Shown: piece by piece, positions 1 to 11,200 of the stretch
How positions within the stretch are numbered: position 1 is the first letter of the stretch
Layout: each line of letters begins with the position of its first letter
NCBI GenBank assembly: GCA_050084515.1
Contig: CM114272.1
Coordinates: 9,920,001 to 9,984,000 of the forward strand
Source of the DNA: Blasia pusilla
Lineage: Eukaryota > Marchantiophyta > Marchantiopsida > Blasiales
Direction of reading: 5' to 3'
DNA: 64,000 bases
Notes under the pieces: model-generated
Told to the model about the DNA's origin: nothing
The model's input: only the letters and a program-made list of their open reading frames with translations
Databases searched by the model: none
Position numbers and translations under genes: made by a program

Positions 1-619
1 CTAGTGGAATTGATAGCATGTTCAATGAGATTTTCCTCTCGACATCAAGAAACCTCACAGAGATCTCAACACAAAAGCTGGCTTCTCCTACTTTCGGAAC
101 TCAATCCGTCTCGGCAGATTACTCTCTGTCAAACAAATTTCCTACAACTTATGTTGATTATTTCACTGATGAGAAAGGTTCTCCTGATTCACTCCTCATT
201 CTGCAGATCCAAAAAGAATACTCAGACATAAGCATCGCACATCAGAATGAATGAATGATTGCTTTACTACTCCATCAAGAACGAGAAAGCTTCAAAGTGT
301 ATACAAGCTCGAGAGGGTACTACTCTCTTGCTCGGACCATTCCTACAACATAAGGACTTCATAAGAGAATGATGATTATGGCTTCTGCTTTGCTTCTTAA
401 ATATTTGCTGGAGTGGAAGTGATCCTAAGATTCGAAACGTTCTTAATGAAACTAGTGTCTCTTCACTATTTCTAACTACCTAGATCTATGGTTCTCTTAG
501 CTTTTCCTATGATCCCTGCGAATCCGCGGTACAAAACTGTCATAACTACCAATTTGATACAAAAGGTCGCGCCCTTTCCTAGTCTAATTGTTTTAATATG
601 TGTCTCTTGAAATCACAGT
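1..619. other. AT-rich stretch, no gene recognised
   Basis: Two overlapping short plus-strand frames open near the left edge (4-254), but neither shows a motif or residue pattern I recognise. The rest is stop-rich sequence. The left edge may cut a larger repeat, so a truncated coding fragment cannot be excluded. Confidence 0.3.
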
Positions 620-835
620 CCTTCTTAGCTTCGCTTCGTTGGACTTCAAGAGGACGAAGTACTCCATGCTTCGTTCTTATCTCTCCGTGCCCAGCCGCCG
701 TTAAAGAGCGTTCGCTCTTCTTTTCTTCGTGATGCTTCGTTATGTAGCGAAGCACTTCAAAAACAGAGCTTCGTACATCTTCGTTAACCTTCGTTAAGCT
801 TTGTTAAGCTTCTTGACTCTTCGTTATTGCATTTT
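620..835. repeat. CTTCGTT-rich simple-sequence region
   Basis: The heptamer CTTCGTT and close variants (GCTTCGT, CTTCGTG, CTTTGTT) recur about a dozen times in roughly 215 bases, with denser near-tandem spacing at 780-830. The array is irregular, so it is a degenerate short repeat rather than a clean satellite. No gene overlaps it. Confidence 0.5.
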
Positions 836-1824
836 CCTCTCCTCTAAGGCAAATCCTTGATCTTACATCTCTTTGCCTTGTCCCAGGAGCTTCGTGATTC
901 ACTTATTCTTCCTCATAATAATAAATAATCATAATCAAAATCATAATATACAAGAGTCTTTGTTGAATAAAAAGATATATTCTTCAAGATTACAAAATTG
1001 TGAGTATCACAGTTCTAGAGCCCATCGCCCGCGTCTATGATGGACCAACTTGGTGCCCCATGCAATATTATGGAGGGCGTATGCGAGAGTGGAGCGCCCC
1101 TCCCATTTGTTAGTGGATTCCATTCTGGATCCAGGTCGTTGATCACAGGCAATGAGGCACGATGATGGACCACCGTTGACTATGGTCAATAGGGTAGGTA
1201 GGCCGCGGGCAGCCTTGCCCACGTTTGTGAGTTTTCCCGCTTCCTATGCATACAAGGAGGCCGATCCTGGCTTGGTTTGGGATAACCATGTTTAGCGGTT
1301 GGTGGAACCCAACGCCGATGAGAGAGAGAGAGCGAGCGATGGGATTTCCCACATGAGTGACGGTAGTACCGTCAGTGTCAGAGGCATCACGATGCCATAT
1401 CTTGGGTCAGACGATGGACCTGAACTGCTTGACATGGATCCTTAGCTTGGGAGTGGTTGAGCAGCGCCGTATGAGATCGCGACAGATCACAACGGTTACG
1501 TTGGTGAGCCCCATGCTTACCGAGACGGTGGAGCCACTAGCTGGGGGCAAGACCCGAGGAGATCTACACACCAGGGGAGATCGGGAGAGACACCCTCGGA
1601 CTTCTTGGGATGTTTTGCAGGTACGCCAGGAGATGATAGCCACAACATCGAGCGTGGTTCTGGGCACTACATGTGGAGGAGATCAGAGTTTGCAGTTGGC
1701 TGCAGGAGAGCGGCCGAGTGTTGTTGTTCGAGACGGGGTTGCACCATAGCAACCACTGATATCCGCGCCGAAGAGTCCTACCGTAGTCACAATGGAGACC
1801 ATCAGCTGTCAAGCAGCTGTCCTG

Positions 1825-1962
1825 CGAGCCGGATACCATAAGCCGCCTATCAGATTGGAGGACAGGTAGAAGACGGCATTTTGGGGCATCGATCCTCACG
1901 GGAAGGATTGTTTGTATCAGTGGCGGTTCTTACCATTTGGGTTAAAGAACATAAAAGTTGTC
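1825..1962 (+). pseudogene. Ty3/gypsy reverse transcriptase fragment
   Basis: One plus-strand frame reads RAGYHKPPIRLEDR, a stop, KTAFWG, then YQWRFLPFGLKN. In Ty3/gypsy reverse transcriptases this is the block around the first catalytic aspartate (usually DLRSGYHQI), followed by the KTAF and MPFGLxNAP motifs. The catalytic Asp position is degraded, a TAG interrupts the frame at 1867-1869, and recognisable homology ends soon after GLKN. It is a dead scrap of retrotransposon. The flanking sequence from about 1000 is GC-richer but I could not assign it to the same element. Confidence 0.7.
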
Positions 1963-4900
1963 AGAAACGATGTTCCTAACACAATGGACCTATCCTCAAC
2001 CTCATCCAACACTGTGGGACAAAGTTACACTCAAGATAGTCCGCTGGCTCGTATGCCCTATCCACAATAGATCTCGGCCTATTGGCTACTCATATGTGAC
2101 ATCCTTTTTTAGAATTCAGCAACACTAACAATTCCGAAACAACCCAAAAGTAATCCACATACGATCGTGGAACGCACTCAAGTCTTTGCTCTGTTTCCGA
2201 TTGTCCCATCAGCTAAAGGAGGAACATGCAACGATGATAATTAGGATCGGGAACTGAATTGATTCCACCGATGGTCCTTGTCCGCGCCTAACACCCGCCC
2301 AAACGACCTCTCGTGGCTGGAGAGTAGAATTTCATAGCATTGGTGGATAGAAACGCAACCTTCACAAACCTGCAAGTCATAAATAAAAATAGTCCGTCCA
2401 ATCGGGCAAAAGGACTTGACAACTAGGTCAAGACCTTGAACGCATGAATGTCCTCCTGAAAAGACTATCAAACCTACAACAACGTATAATTCCGGATTTT
2501 TGCCACGCTTCCCCAAACTGCAACTCAATCTCCAAGACCACGAATTCTGAAGCCTAAATCGCCATTGCTATTCAACCTCTGTTGATTCCTACTCGCTTAA
2601 TCTTCCCTCTCTCTCCTCACGATCCGATGCGACTCCTACTTGTCCAAAAGTAGTACGTACATTCACATCATCACGCATCGCATTGAGCCGAGGACCACCC
2701 GTGAATTCAAAATGAGCACGATTGATTTATTGATTGACTCACTCACTCACTTGGACAAACTTCTTCAAATTTCAAGGCGCCTAGAACTCAATCCTACACA
2801 CGCAATCCCGCACCAAATGGGCCTTCGACACTCGCATCGGGCGCACATTTTGGTAGGCTTAATCGGATACAATCTCAAAGCACGAGGTGAGGTCTTCCGC
2901 TTTTTTCCAACGCGGGCCTGAATTCTCTTGCGATGCAGCTGCTTCGCACCAGAGCACTCACGCCATCGCTCTCACCTCCTCCCCCGCGCCTCTTACGGGA
3001 GCAGTACGCAATAACTTTTCTTGCTTCCCCGGACATCAGGCATGCTGCCATGGGACTCATGGAGTAAGTAAGGTAGGATAGAACCGGTGAAGGCATCTTG
3101 CCTTGCCGGTCACCATCGCTCACCGGGTGAGTTAAGAGCACGATTAGCGCATATAGGACGAATCTTTGCTTTAATAGTTGTGAGTGCCCGCTACGCGGCA
3201 AGTGGTTGACTGGGCCTATAGGCGGATTTGGGAAACATACGAGATCCACACTGTCAATGTCTGTCAATGTCGGTCCCACGACGTGTGGTCTACGGCTACT
3301 GTCGCATTTTCACGATCTCTCGGAGCACGATGGACAACACCGTCAGCACACTGTATGTCCATGGGAGCACGCCAAATTTGGTTCTTTGTTTAATTATAAC
3401 TATTGTACAGCCCACGGAGTCTTACAACAACTCATATATTTTATCATGAATTTGTTTTCCTTGTCATCATCATACTATTAAGAGCTCTTTATTTTACCCT
3501 TACCTCTTGCTGAGAGCTGACCATGAGAGCCTTTCAAATTTTTAATTTTTGTTTAATTTTGTCTATACAAAACTAAACTATGATGTGAGGAGGGGTTACT
3601 TACTTTAGTAGCTCCCCTCCCGAGAAGTGAAGCTAGGGAACACTTGTTTGGACCAGACATGAATGTAAACATGTAGGGACACTTGTAAAAGTAACATTAT
3701 ACTGATGTTGTCATCCACACACATTGTTCTAACTTGGAAGAGTTATGATTGGGTTAAAATGGATAGGTTTCTGTGAGTTAGAGGAATCATTTGAAGGGAG
3801 GCTGAGAGGTGCGGAAGAGCTCATACGAGTTGAGTTACGTACATGTTGTGTTACGTATTGCATAGTTGGGAAGATCTTGGACGGAGTACATGGGATGTTT
3901 TTGCTAAACGAAGAACAGGGGATGGGATTCCCCATGAAGTGATTGGTGGAGGTTGGTTTTCGTCTCGATATAGGTCTCGATCAAATTGGTTGGTTTTATG
4001 TCTTATGTTAAACGTGTTTGTTTGTGTTGTATGTCCTCACGAAACTCTTACGGCTGCCCGGGAGCCATTTCTTTGTTACCACAAGTATGCAATATAGGGT
4101 TGTCTTTTCTTGATAAATTTGTTAGAAAATTTAAACGGTTATTACACTGAACACAAATGACTTTGGTCTAACTTGCTACACAGAGATTCCTACTACCATC
4201 CATTTCATTGCCTCCCGTGCTCTCTTACACTCCACTATAGAAAAATTGTCTGGCCTCTCTTGTAATTAGAGTTGAATCCATGGGTTTGTAGGTATAAAAT
4301 TTAACGGATAAAAATTTAATACACACATTGCTTTATTGTAGGTGGGATGTTTGGAAAACCAACAATTGAGAGTCCCACATTCATTTGGGAGTTATGGGAT
4401 GATCATATGGATATGTAAATAATTTTTGAAATTTATATACACAATTATGATCAACACAATATGCACCGTGAAAACAATAAGGAAAAATAATAACGTAATA
4501 ATAATTATTTTTCTTTGAAATACTCTTAGACGGTTGGTAGATGATGGGATAGCCTTAGAAGACGGTTGGATACTAAAAAAAGTGGAAGAATGTTGTGTTT
4601 ATTATGAAATTAATTGAAAAGTGGAATGTATATAAGAAACATGCCTTTAAATGACCTCTCGTGATTGATTTTGAAAATTTTTCAATCGTCATTTTCAATC
4701 AATTTTGAGCATTCTATTAACTCACAATATGAAAAATCTTACTAGTTGAAAATGCCAAATGGCAAACAATTTGCTAAATGAGAGACACTTTATGCTATAA
4801 TTTGAAGAGCGTTTATGGATTGATGACAACTTCAAAGTAAGACATATATCTTTTTCAATTTAAGAATTTATATCACGTGACACTTTTTTTAATAATACGG

Positions 4901-5640
4901 CACATATATTTATTTATATTATTATTGGAGAGTGTCGCTTCATTTTGATTACCTCTTCTTTCACCACATGTCTTTTTTAGTCAATAGAATCGTCCATTGT
5001 CTAAGTCAATAGGATTGCTCGAATTCAATTGTATACTTAGCATGGATAATTCACAATTATATATCAGTACATCTCACGGGCATCAGACAGTCTATATTAT
5101 TATTGAAACAACATTTTTTCGTTGCAAACTCCTCTCCATTTGGCATTTTCATTTGAGATTTATCGTTTGAAATTGATTTAAAATGGCTTTTTGAAAGATA
5201 CGTTAATTTCATGGGCTTATATTAATCTATATAGTTAAAAGAGGACAAGGTTTGAGGAAACCCTCATCATCTGCTTGACACCGGTCCCCTAAGGGCACCT
5301 ATGTTGTCGTCACATGTCACTTTGAGAGAGGGAATTGAATTAAGAAGAAATAATAAAAAAAACTCAAATATCACGCGGGCATATGTTAGTGTGTGTAACT
5401 AGTAAGGTTCCCGAGTGGTACATGAGAAATTTAAAAACGTTTGAAGATGTAGTGAATAACACCGCGAAAAGAAGAGATTAATGATGCTGCCGAAAATGAA
5501 TGTTTTTCGTTGGTTCGTAATTTTTCCTTATTGCTCGAAACATGTGTCACATGTCTCTCATAATTATAATTATTTAGATTATTAATACTTCCACAATATG
5601 AATTATTAATTTACTTATTAAAAATAGAACAACACCATGA
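1963..5640. other. Intergenic tract, no supported gene
   Basis: From about 2600 to 3400 the GC content is raised and medium-length frames overlap on both strands (a minus-strand frame at 2875-3279, plus-strand frames at 3184-3481). None has a recognisable domain, splice partner or start context. From 3480 to 5640 the sequence is AT-rich. TCTATAT-type words near 5089 and 5229 and the phrase AACTAG near 5400 resemble termini of the Helitron-like elements annotated further right, but I cannot pair them confidently. Confidence 0.4.
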
Positions 5641-7344
5641 TGTGGCCGAAAATGGATGTTTTTCGTTGGTCTCAAAATCCGAAAACACTCGATTTCGCGC
5701 GGATGGATGGATTCCGATTTGCATCCGTCCCGGCTGCAACGGATGTGTTGTGTGGAATGAATATTCGGGGTTGACTTTGGTGGGCGATGGTAATGCGGCA
5801 TGTCATGGACTTGAGGTTGCGTTCACTTTTCGCCGGATGCGTGGATTACGCGGCGGTATCCGGTCACGAACGCGCAGCATGAAACTCCACGGATGGAAAC
5901 AATCCACCAATGGAGAGCGCACGGAGCGCCAGCGTTCAGTCGACGTCGACTCGTTCGTGGGATCGCGAATGTTCGTGGGGTTCTTGTAGCAAAGCGGCAG
6001 TGGCACTGGCGTGGGGCAGGGCCCGAGAAGGTGATCGACTCGCGACCGACTCATCCCCGGTTGCGCTAGCGAGTCCCGGTCAACGCGTCGCGCGGATGGA
6101 GCGCCGTAGACGGTAGCTCTCCATGACGCGCAGCGGAGTGCGAGTGCGAGTGCGAGCGCGAGCTGCGCTAGTCTGTGCTGGCTGGCGGGAAGGGAGGGAG
6201 GAGTCGGCACATATCAAAGGGGGCAAGATGCTGGGTCTCTTACCTCCCACATTCATCGCGGAATCGCGCGTCTGGACCTGTTTTGTTCGGCGGTGGGCGC
6301 TTGCAGAGAGGGTTTTTGTCGCGTGGGAGAGAGGGCCTCTTTGCCTAGCGCACATCTATGAAGCTAATTGCCCGTCGTCTTGTGCTGGTTCCAATGGACG
6401 TGGCGGGTGGATTTTGTCGCCTGGGAGAGAGTGTCGAAGGTGCGTGTGTCCTATGCCGTTTTGTTTCGTTTCTTTTCTCGCAGGAGGGAGAAAATTGGAT
6501 CTGATCTTTTGCTGCTTTGGGACCCCCTTGCCAGTCCGGGCGGAGGAGAGTACACGTTGTGAAATCCGAGTGAGAGAGAGAGAGAGAGACGGACGCCTTC
6601 TCTTCAGCTGCTTGAGGACTAGAGAAGAGCAGACTATTTGGCACTAGTGTGGAACGACCGTGGGAGCGAACGGATCGGGCGGTAGAAGGACGTTGCTCAC
6701 TGGCACGGCTTGGTCTGATAGGGTAGGCTGGTAGGGTAGATCCTGATGATGGGTTTGGACAATGTCCTCTGCCGCCGAAGGAGTAAAGTGCGGTTTGTTC
6801 CGGCGTTGGAAACTTTTTCTTGTGCTCCCGGGAAGCCGAGATCACTTCTGCGTTTTGTTTGAAGTGATTCTAGTGCTGAATGTCCTCACTGTCCGGTGGG
6901 ATTTGATATTCAGGTTCAGGAATGTGAGGAGCGGGCGTGGTTCTTTCGGATCGGATGTGTATCGCATGCTTCTAGATTCTTGAGGTTAGGAATGTGTGGA
7001 AGTTGGGTATTGATCGAGTACTCGAGATCCATCGATCTGGCGCAAATTTATGTGGGAGCGAAAGGTCCATCGGTCGCATAGATCAATTCGTCGTCAGCAA
7101 GCAGGTGGAGAGGCGCGCATGGGATGACACAGCGTTAGGGATGGAGTTCTATGGTTCATGTGTGACGAAGTGTCAGAGAATTTAGAGGTCTTGTGCGATC
7201 TCTGGCTGGTTTGCTGCTGGGTGGACTGCGTGAAGCTCGATCCCGGAAGAAGAGGAGCCCAGAGAGAAAAAGGAAGAAGAGAAAGGAGGAGAAGAAGAAG
7301 TCAAGACCCTCCATTTTAATCTGATCGGGGCTTTGTCTGCAAAT
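5641..7344 (+). promoter_or_regulatory. Upstream region and probable 5' leader of the DUF716 gene
   Basis: This GC-rich block directly precedes the DUF716 start codon. It includes a (GA)n tract at 6572-6589 and a purine-rich leader just before the ATG (7240-7310, mostly AAG, GAG and GGAG words). Several ATGs with short frames occur between 6760 and 7150, so a transcript starting near 6500 would carry upstream ORFs unless a leader intron removes them. No clear TATA box was identified, so the transcription start is unknown. Confidence 0.45.
6572..6589 (+). repeat. (GA)9 microsatellite in the DUF716 leader
   Basis: Uninterrupted GA dinucleotide run on the coding strand, about 760 bases upstream of the DUF716 start. 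GA/CT tracts are common in plant core promoters and 5' leaders. A similar tract, also GA on the coding strand, lies upstream of the DUF1517 gene at 46283-46299. Confidence 0.8.
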
Positions 7345-8244
7345 ATGGGGACGTTGACAGGGCACCTGATTCCATCCTTCTTTTTCTTCACATTTGGGCT
7401 GTGGCATCTCTTCTCCGCCTCGGTGAATTACCTGAGACATCCCCGGGAGTATTGTGCGAGAGCATGGCAACCGGTGCCATTCGTTTCCGGCAAACTGAGG
7501 AGTCTGGAGCTGTACATGTTGTTGGTACTCATCCCTTTGGCGATCTTCTATGAACTCGGGATATCCACAGGATTCCAGCCTCTGGAGGACGGCATAGTCC
7601 CTGCCTACCGCATCGCGAGCTTCCAGCACTCCGTTGTTCTCTTCATGTTTTGGCTGTTTGCTGGATTGGTTCTGCTTAGCGAGACGACTTCGACGTTGCC
7701 CCTGCCCTTCGAATTACCATTTGTGCTCATTGGGATGGCGTTCGTCGTGGAGCTGACGGTCATATCGCAGGAGGCGTCACTGAACGCGGGGCTGGAAGGG
7801 AAGTGCTACGTTCTTCTGGCATTCATCATAGGTGTCAGTGCTCTGTGTTCGTTCTTGCTCGCCTGGCAACCCAGAGCCTTTTTCGTAGATTTCATGTTTT
7901 GCTTGTCACTCCTGCTGCAAGGAAGCTGGTTGTTTCAAACTGGGATGTCGTTGTACGTGGAGAAATTCATCCCAGAGGGCTGTCATCGGTTGCTGGATTT
8001 GCCCGGAGGAGTGAATGGCTCCACTCAATGCGACTTGGAGGATTCGAAGATTCGGGCTAGGGGACTGATGGGTTTTGCCTTCAACTGTCACGTTACTCTC
8101 ATTGTCCTCTTAGGAGTGTTGGCTCTCGGTCTAGTCGCAAGGTTACAAGGGTACAGAAGAGGGGGCTATGACCCTGTCAATCCCGATCTGGACATGGACA
8201 TGCAAATGAAGCCCTTGGCAAAACTGAGCTTTGACAAACGCTAG
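7345..8244 (+). CDS. DUF716 / TMEM45-like seven-helix membrane protein
   Basis: Intronless gene for a 299-residue protein. The N-terminus MGTLTGHLIPSF plus FGLWHLF matches the plant DUF716 (TMEM45B-like) family, which is usually about 270-300 residues and fully spans a membrane. I see seven hydrophobic segments at about residues 8-25, 51-70, 94-111, 121-140, 153-173, 179-201 and 243-267, and a short charged C-terminal tail with an acidic DLDMDM patch. Conserved family features seen include the LWHLF motif of helix 1, a histidine at 95 opening helix 3, and a Cys-containing loop (CHRLLDLPGG) between helices 6 and 7. The ATG at 7345 was chosen over an in-frame TTG at 7333 because it opens the conserved family N-terminus. 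The molecular function of DUF716 proteins is not settled and I do not assign one. The gene is alone in its island with ordinary codon use and no interruptions. Confidence 0.9.
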   Translation: MGTLTGHLIPSFFFFTFGLWHLFSASVNYLRHPREYCARAWQPVPFVSGKLRSLELYMLLVLIPLAIFYELGISTGFQPLEDGIVPAYRIASFQHSVVLFMFWLFAGLVLLSETTSTLPLPFELPFVLIGMAFVVELTVISQEASLNAGLEGKCYVLLAFIIGVSALCSFLLAWQPRAFFVDFMFCLSLLLQGSWLFQTGMSLYVEKFIPEGCHRLLDLPGGVNGSTQCDLEDSKIRARGLMGFAFNCHVTLIVLLGVLALGLVARLQGYRRGGYDPVNPDLDMDMQMKPLAKLSFDKR

Positions 8245-11200
8245 TGGCAGATCCGTGATCCGCGCTCAAACTACAAGCCATCGTGTCCCCAATATTCACC
8301 TGTCTGGAGACCAAGGAGCATCAGGCCCCGAGCCGCCGGTGATGAAAGTCCCGCCTGCTGCACGTCTGTATTCAAGCTAATAGCGCTTGTCATCACGTAG
8401 CGCAGCGCTTCGACTCTTTGCGTTCATCTTCTCCGGAGTGATCAAAGAATGCTCCGTGTGTTTACGCTGGGAGATCTTTACTGCAATGGAAGATCAGGGG
8501 CAGGAATTTTGGGGCCAGATGAAAAGGGGTCAGGAGTGTTCAACGACTGCCAGGCCGAGCTTTCTGGGATCACGATACTGAAACTGCCTCACAAGATTGC
8601 GCGATCAGGCTAAACGCCACCTTTATCAGTGGACTATTGCTGTAGAAATTTGTGTCACTGTAAAGTGAATCATCTCACAAATACGGTGGCCTGCCAAGTT
8701 AACTCAAGGGAACCCGTCAAATTATTCATGCCATTTACTGAAGAGGAAAAATTAATCACAACAATTCAATGTGGAGGTGCACCTCACTATTTCAATTCAT
8801 TTACTGAGCAACGATATTTGTGTTCTTTCACAACTGGATTCACAACTCCTCTCACAGTTCCCACCAAATCGTGATGAATATTCTCAATCCCTTTGTCATG
8901 GTTGTTCTAGATTGCAACTGATTCCAACGTCAGGGCTTTCAGTCCTTGATTTGGTTATAACGTCTCTGTGGTGAGAAGAGTTCGCGATCGGCAGAAACAT
9001 TTGGTTGATTGGCTGGCCTCTTATCCAAAGTGTCATCTTGTATGTACGCATGATATGACAAGACTTTCAGGTCCAGCCAAGTTCTCTCGAACCTTTTCAG
9101 TCTACGAGTTTGAAGTCTCCTAGGTCGTCTTCCTTATGAAGACATTTAGATGATCCGTGTCAGATTGTTTTTCAGAATCGTCAAATTATTGTCTGTGCTT
9201 GTTTCCTTCTGGGATGTTAAAGCACCAAGAATTTTGCAGAGTGTGGTGAAAGAATGCAGGGAACTGTACTCGCAAGCCTTCGATTGGCTGCATTCCTGCG
9301 AATTAGGATGACTTCCTCCTTGGTTTATCTAGTGGTGTGAGCTGAGTCAGTCCTCTTCTGAAGGTGGCAGAGTCTGAGAACAGTTAATCAACATCAGCTG
9401 ATTAATCGAATGTAAAGAGGACAAAAAACTCTGCGAGTGTACGGTGGTTTGGGTCGGCTGAGGGTTTAGGGTAACTGGGTTCATAACAAATACCTGCTTC
9501 CAGAACATGAATACCAAGCACTAGTACATAAAATTGCGATCGTGTAGAAACAGAGTAGAAGAGAACAGTTGCTTCAGGGGCGTGATCTAGTCGCTAGCAT
9601 GGCTCATCGTACGTTTGTGAATTGCAGCATCTGGAATGTGGATTGCCGATTGAAGTAATTACCCTTCCTGCACACTTTCAAAGGCCTCCTACACTTGGAA
9701 CACACCTGTAAGTATTGGATAATAAACACACTTCCATGAAGGGTAGCTGGAGTGGGAGTTTAATTGTCGTAACTGGGAATCTCTTTCAAGTTACGGTGCT
9801 GCAGGAAATTGAGTCGGTGAATTAGAATGTAGCGTGTATGTGAGTGAGCTCAGCATACAGATCCACAGCTAGAGTTCATGAATGAGAATGGGTAAAACAG
9901 CCACAAAGTTTTACATGATGTAATTGAGTCACAGAGAGCTTCACTTAGCGTCAGCAGTGAAGATTCCCAGTCCTTGAAATTTGCACCGTAAGCCCTCATT
10001 GCTCTGTGCTCAGCGACCATGGATCTGTTCTAACCTTACCATCGGACTTATGGATTTAACTAGTTTCATTGGTAAATTCTGACGAAAATAGACAGCTCAG
10101 AATGTTGTCGTATAACCAGTAATGGGCGGTGGGAGCAATCCAAGGGATGGCACTTTGTCAAAGAGCACTTAAGCTGTGCATGTACTAGAGCTTAGGAAGG
10201 CTGAGACGCCTCGGCAAAACGCCCGTGGAAGCCGAGATCAACAATACTGGCTAAATTTTCTGTTTTCAGTGAAACCCACACCTTGGTGCCAAGGAGGAAC
10301 CACCTCTTCACACCGCATCCGCCCCATATCCACACCTTCGTCCTCAAATATCTGAAAATAAAGCTTTGGTGACAAGACCTCTGTCAAATGTCCTCGGTAG
10401 TCAAGGACTGATGTGTGCTTCCGTTCAAGATGTAACTCATTGATCGACGATTTGAGGGCCTTGGACCTACCCTTCTTTTGGGCATGCTCACCGTAGCGTG
10501 AAGTAGTAGAATTGTGGGAATTTCACAAAGCTCTTTGTCAACAGACGATAGATTCGTGAATGTGAGAAGGATTCAGATTTTTTGAGTTGTGTTGGAGCAA
10601 AATCTGTCATTGTTATCCCTCCTCAGACTTGTGCATCAGAAACTTCTTTGTTTAGACTTTGGCTCTTCTATTCTAGTTGAAGTCCCATAAAACTCCCACA
10701 TAGCCTCTCTGTGAGCACTCTTGATCGAAAGAATTCAAATTCAGTTGTAGTTAGGGAAGATATTCTGCACATACGTCCAATTCGTAGCATCCAAATTGTT
10801 TTGTCATCAATGCTCTTCTTGCAGGGTATCTGTCCAGACTCTATGCGTGTGAGAGATAGGTGTTCGCAAGTGAATAAGGCACTTGCTATAATAATAATAA
10901 TATAGGTGTTACCAATTAGAACACCTTATGTTTTTCAGGTAACACGAAAGCCTTGCTCAGCACTACGGGAAAGTCCAAGGCGGGGAGTGAAAGCATAAAC
11001 ACATCAGTCAAAGTTTATGAATTGACCGTCTTTCAACCAACAAGAAGTAATTATACCTTACTTCCATAACATTGTAGATATTTTTTCTAATTCCCAATAA
11101 ATGGGCCCTTTCTTGGAGAGGAAGGTCGATTAAAAAATAGTAGTTTTGTCGGGATCAAAATCCATGGATGTGAATTAAATCGTCTTTAACATCCATACAG

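Noticed and set aside
2875-3279. 134-codon minus-strand frame as a gene
   Set aside because: Overlapping plus-strand frames are equally long, no motif is recognisable and no splice partners or leader were seen.
6123-6845. Long overlapping frames on both strands upstream of DUF716
   Set aside because: They lie in the GC-rich leader or promoter, include the GA microsatellite translated as Arg/Glu runs, and show no domain.
7333-7344. TTG start four codons before the DUF716 ATG
   Set aside because: Plant nuclear genes start at ATG, and the conserved family N-terminus begins at the ATG at 7345.
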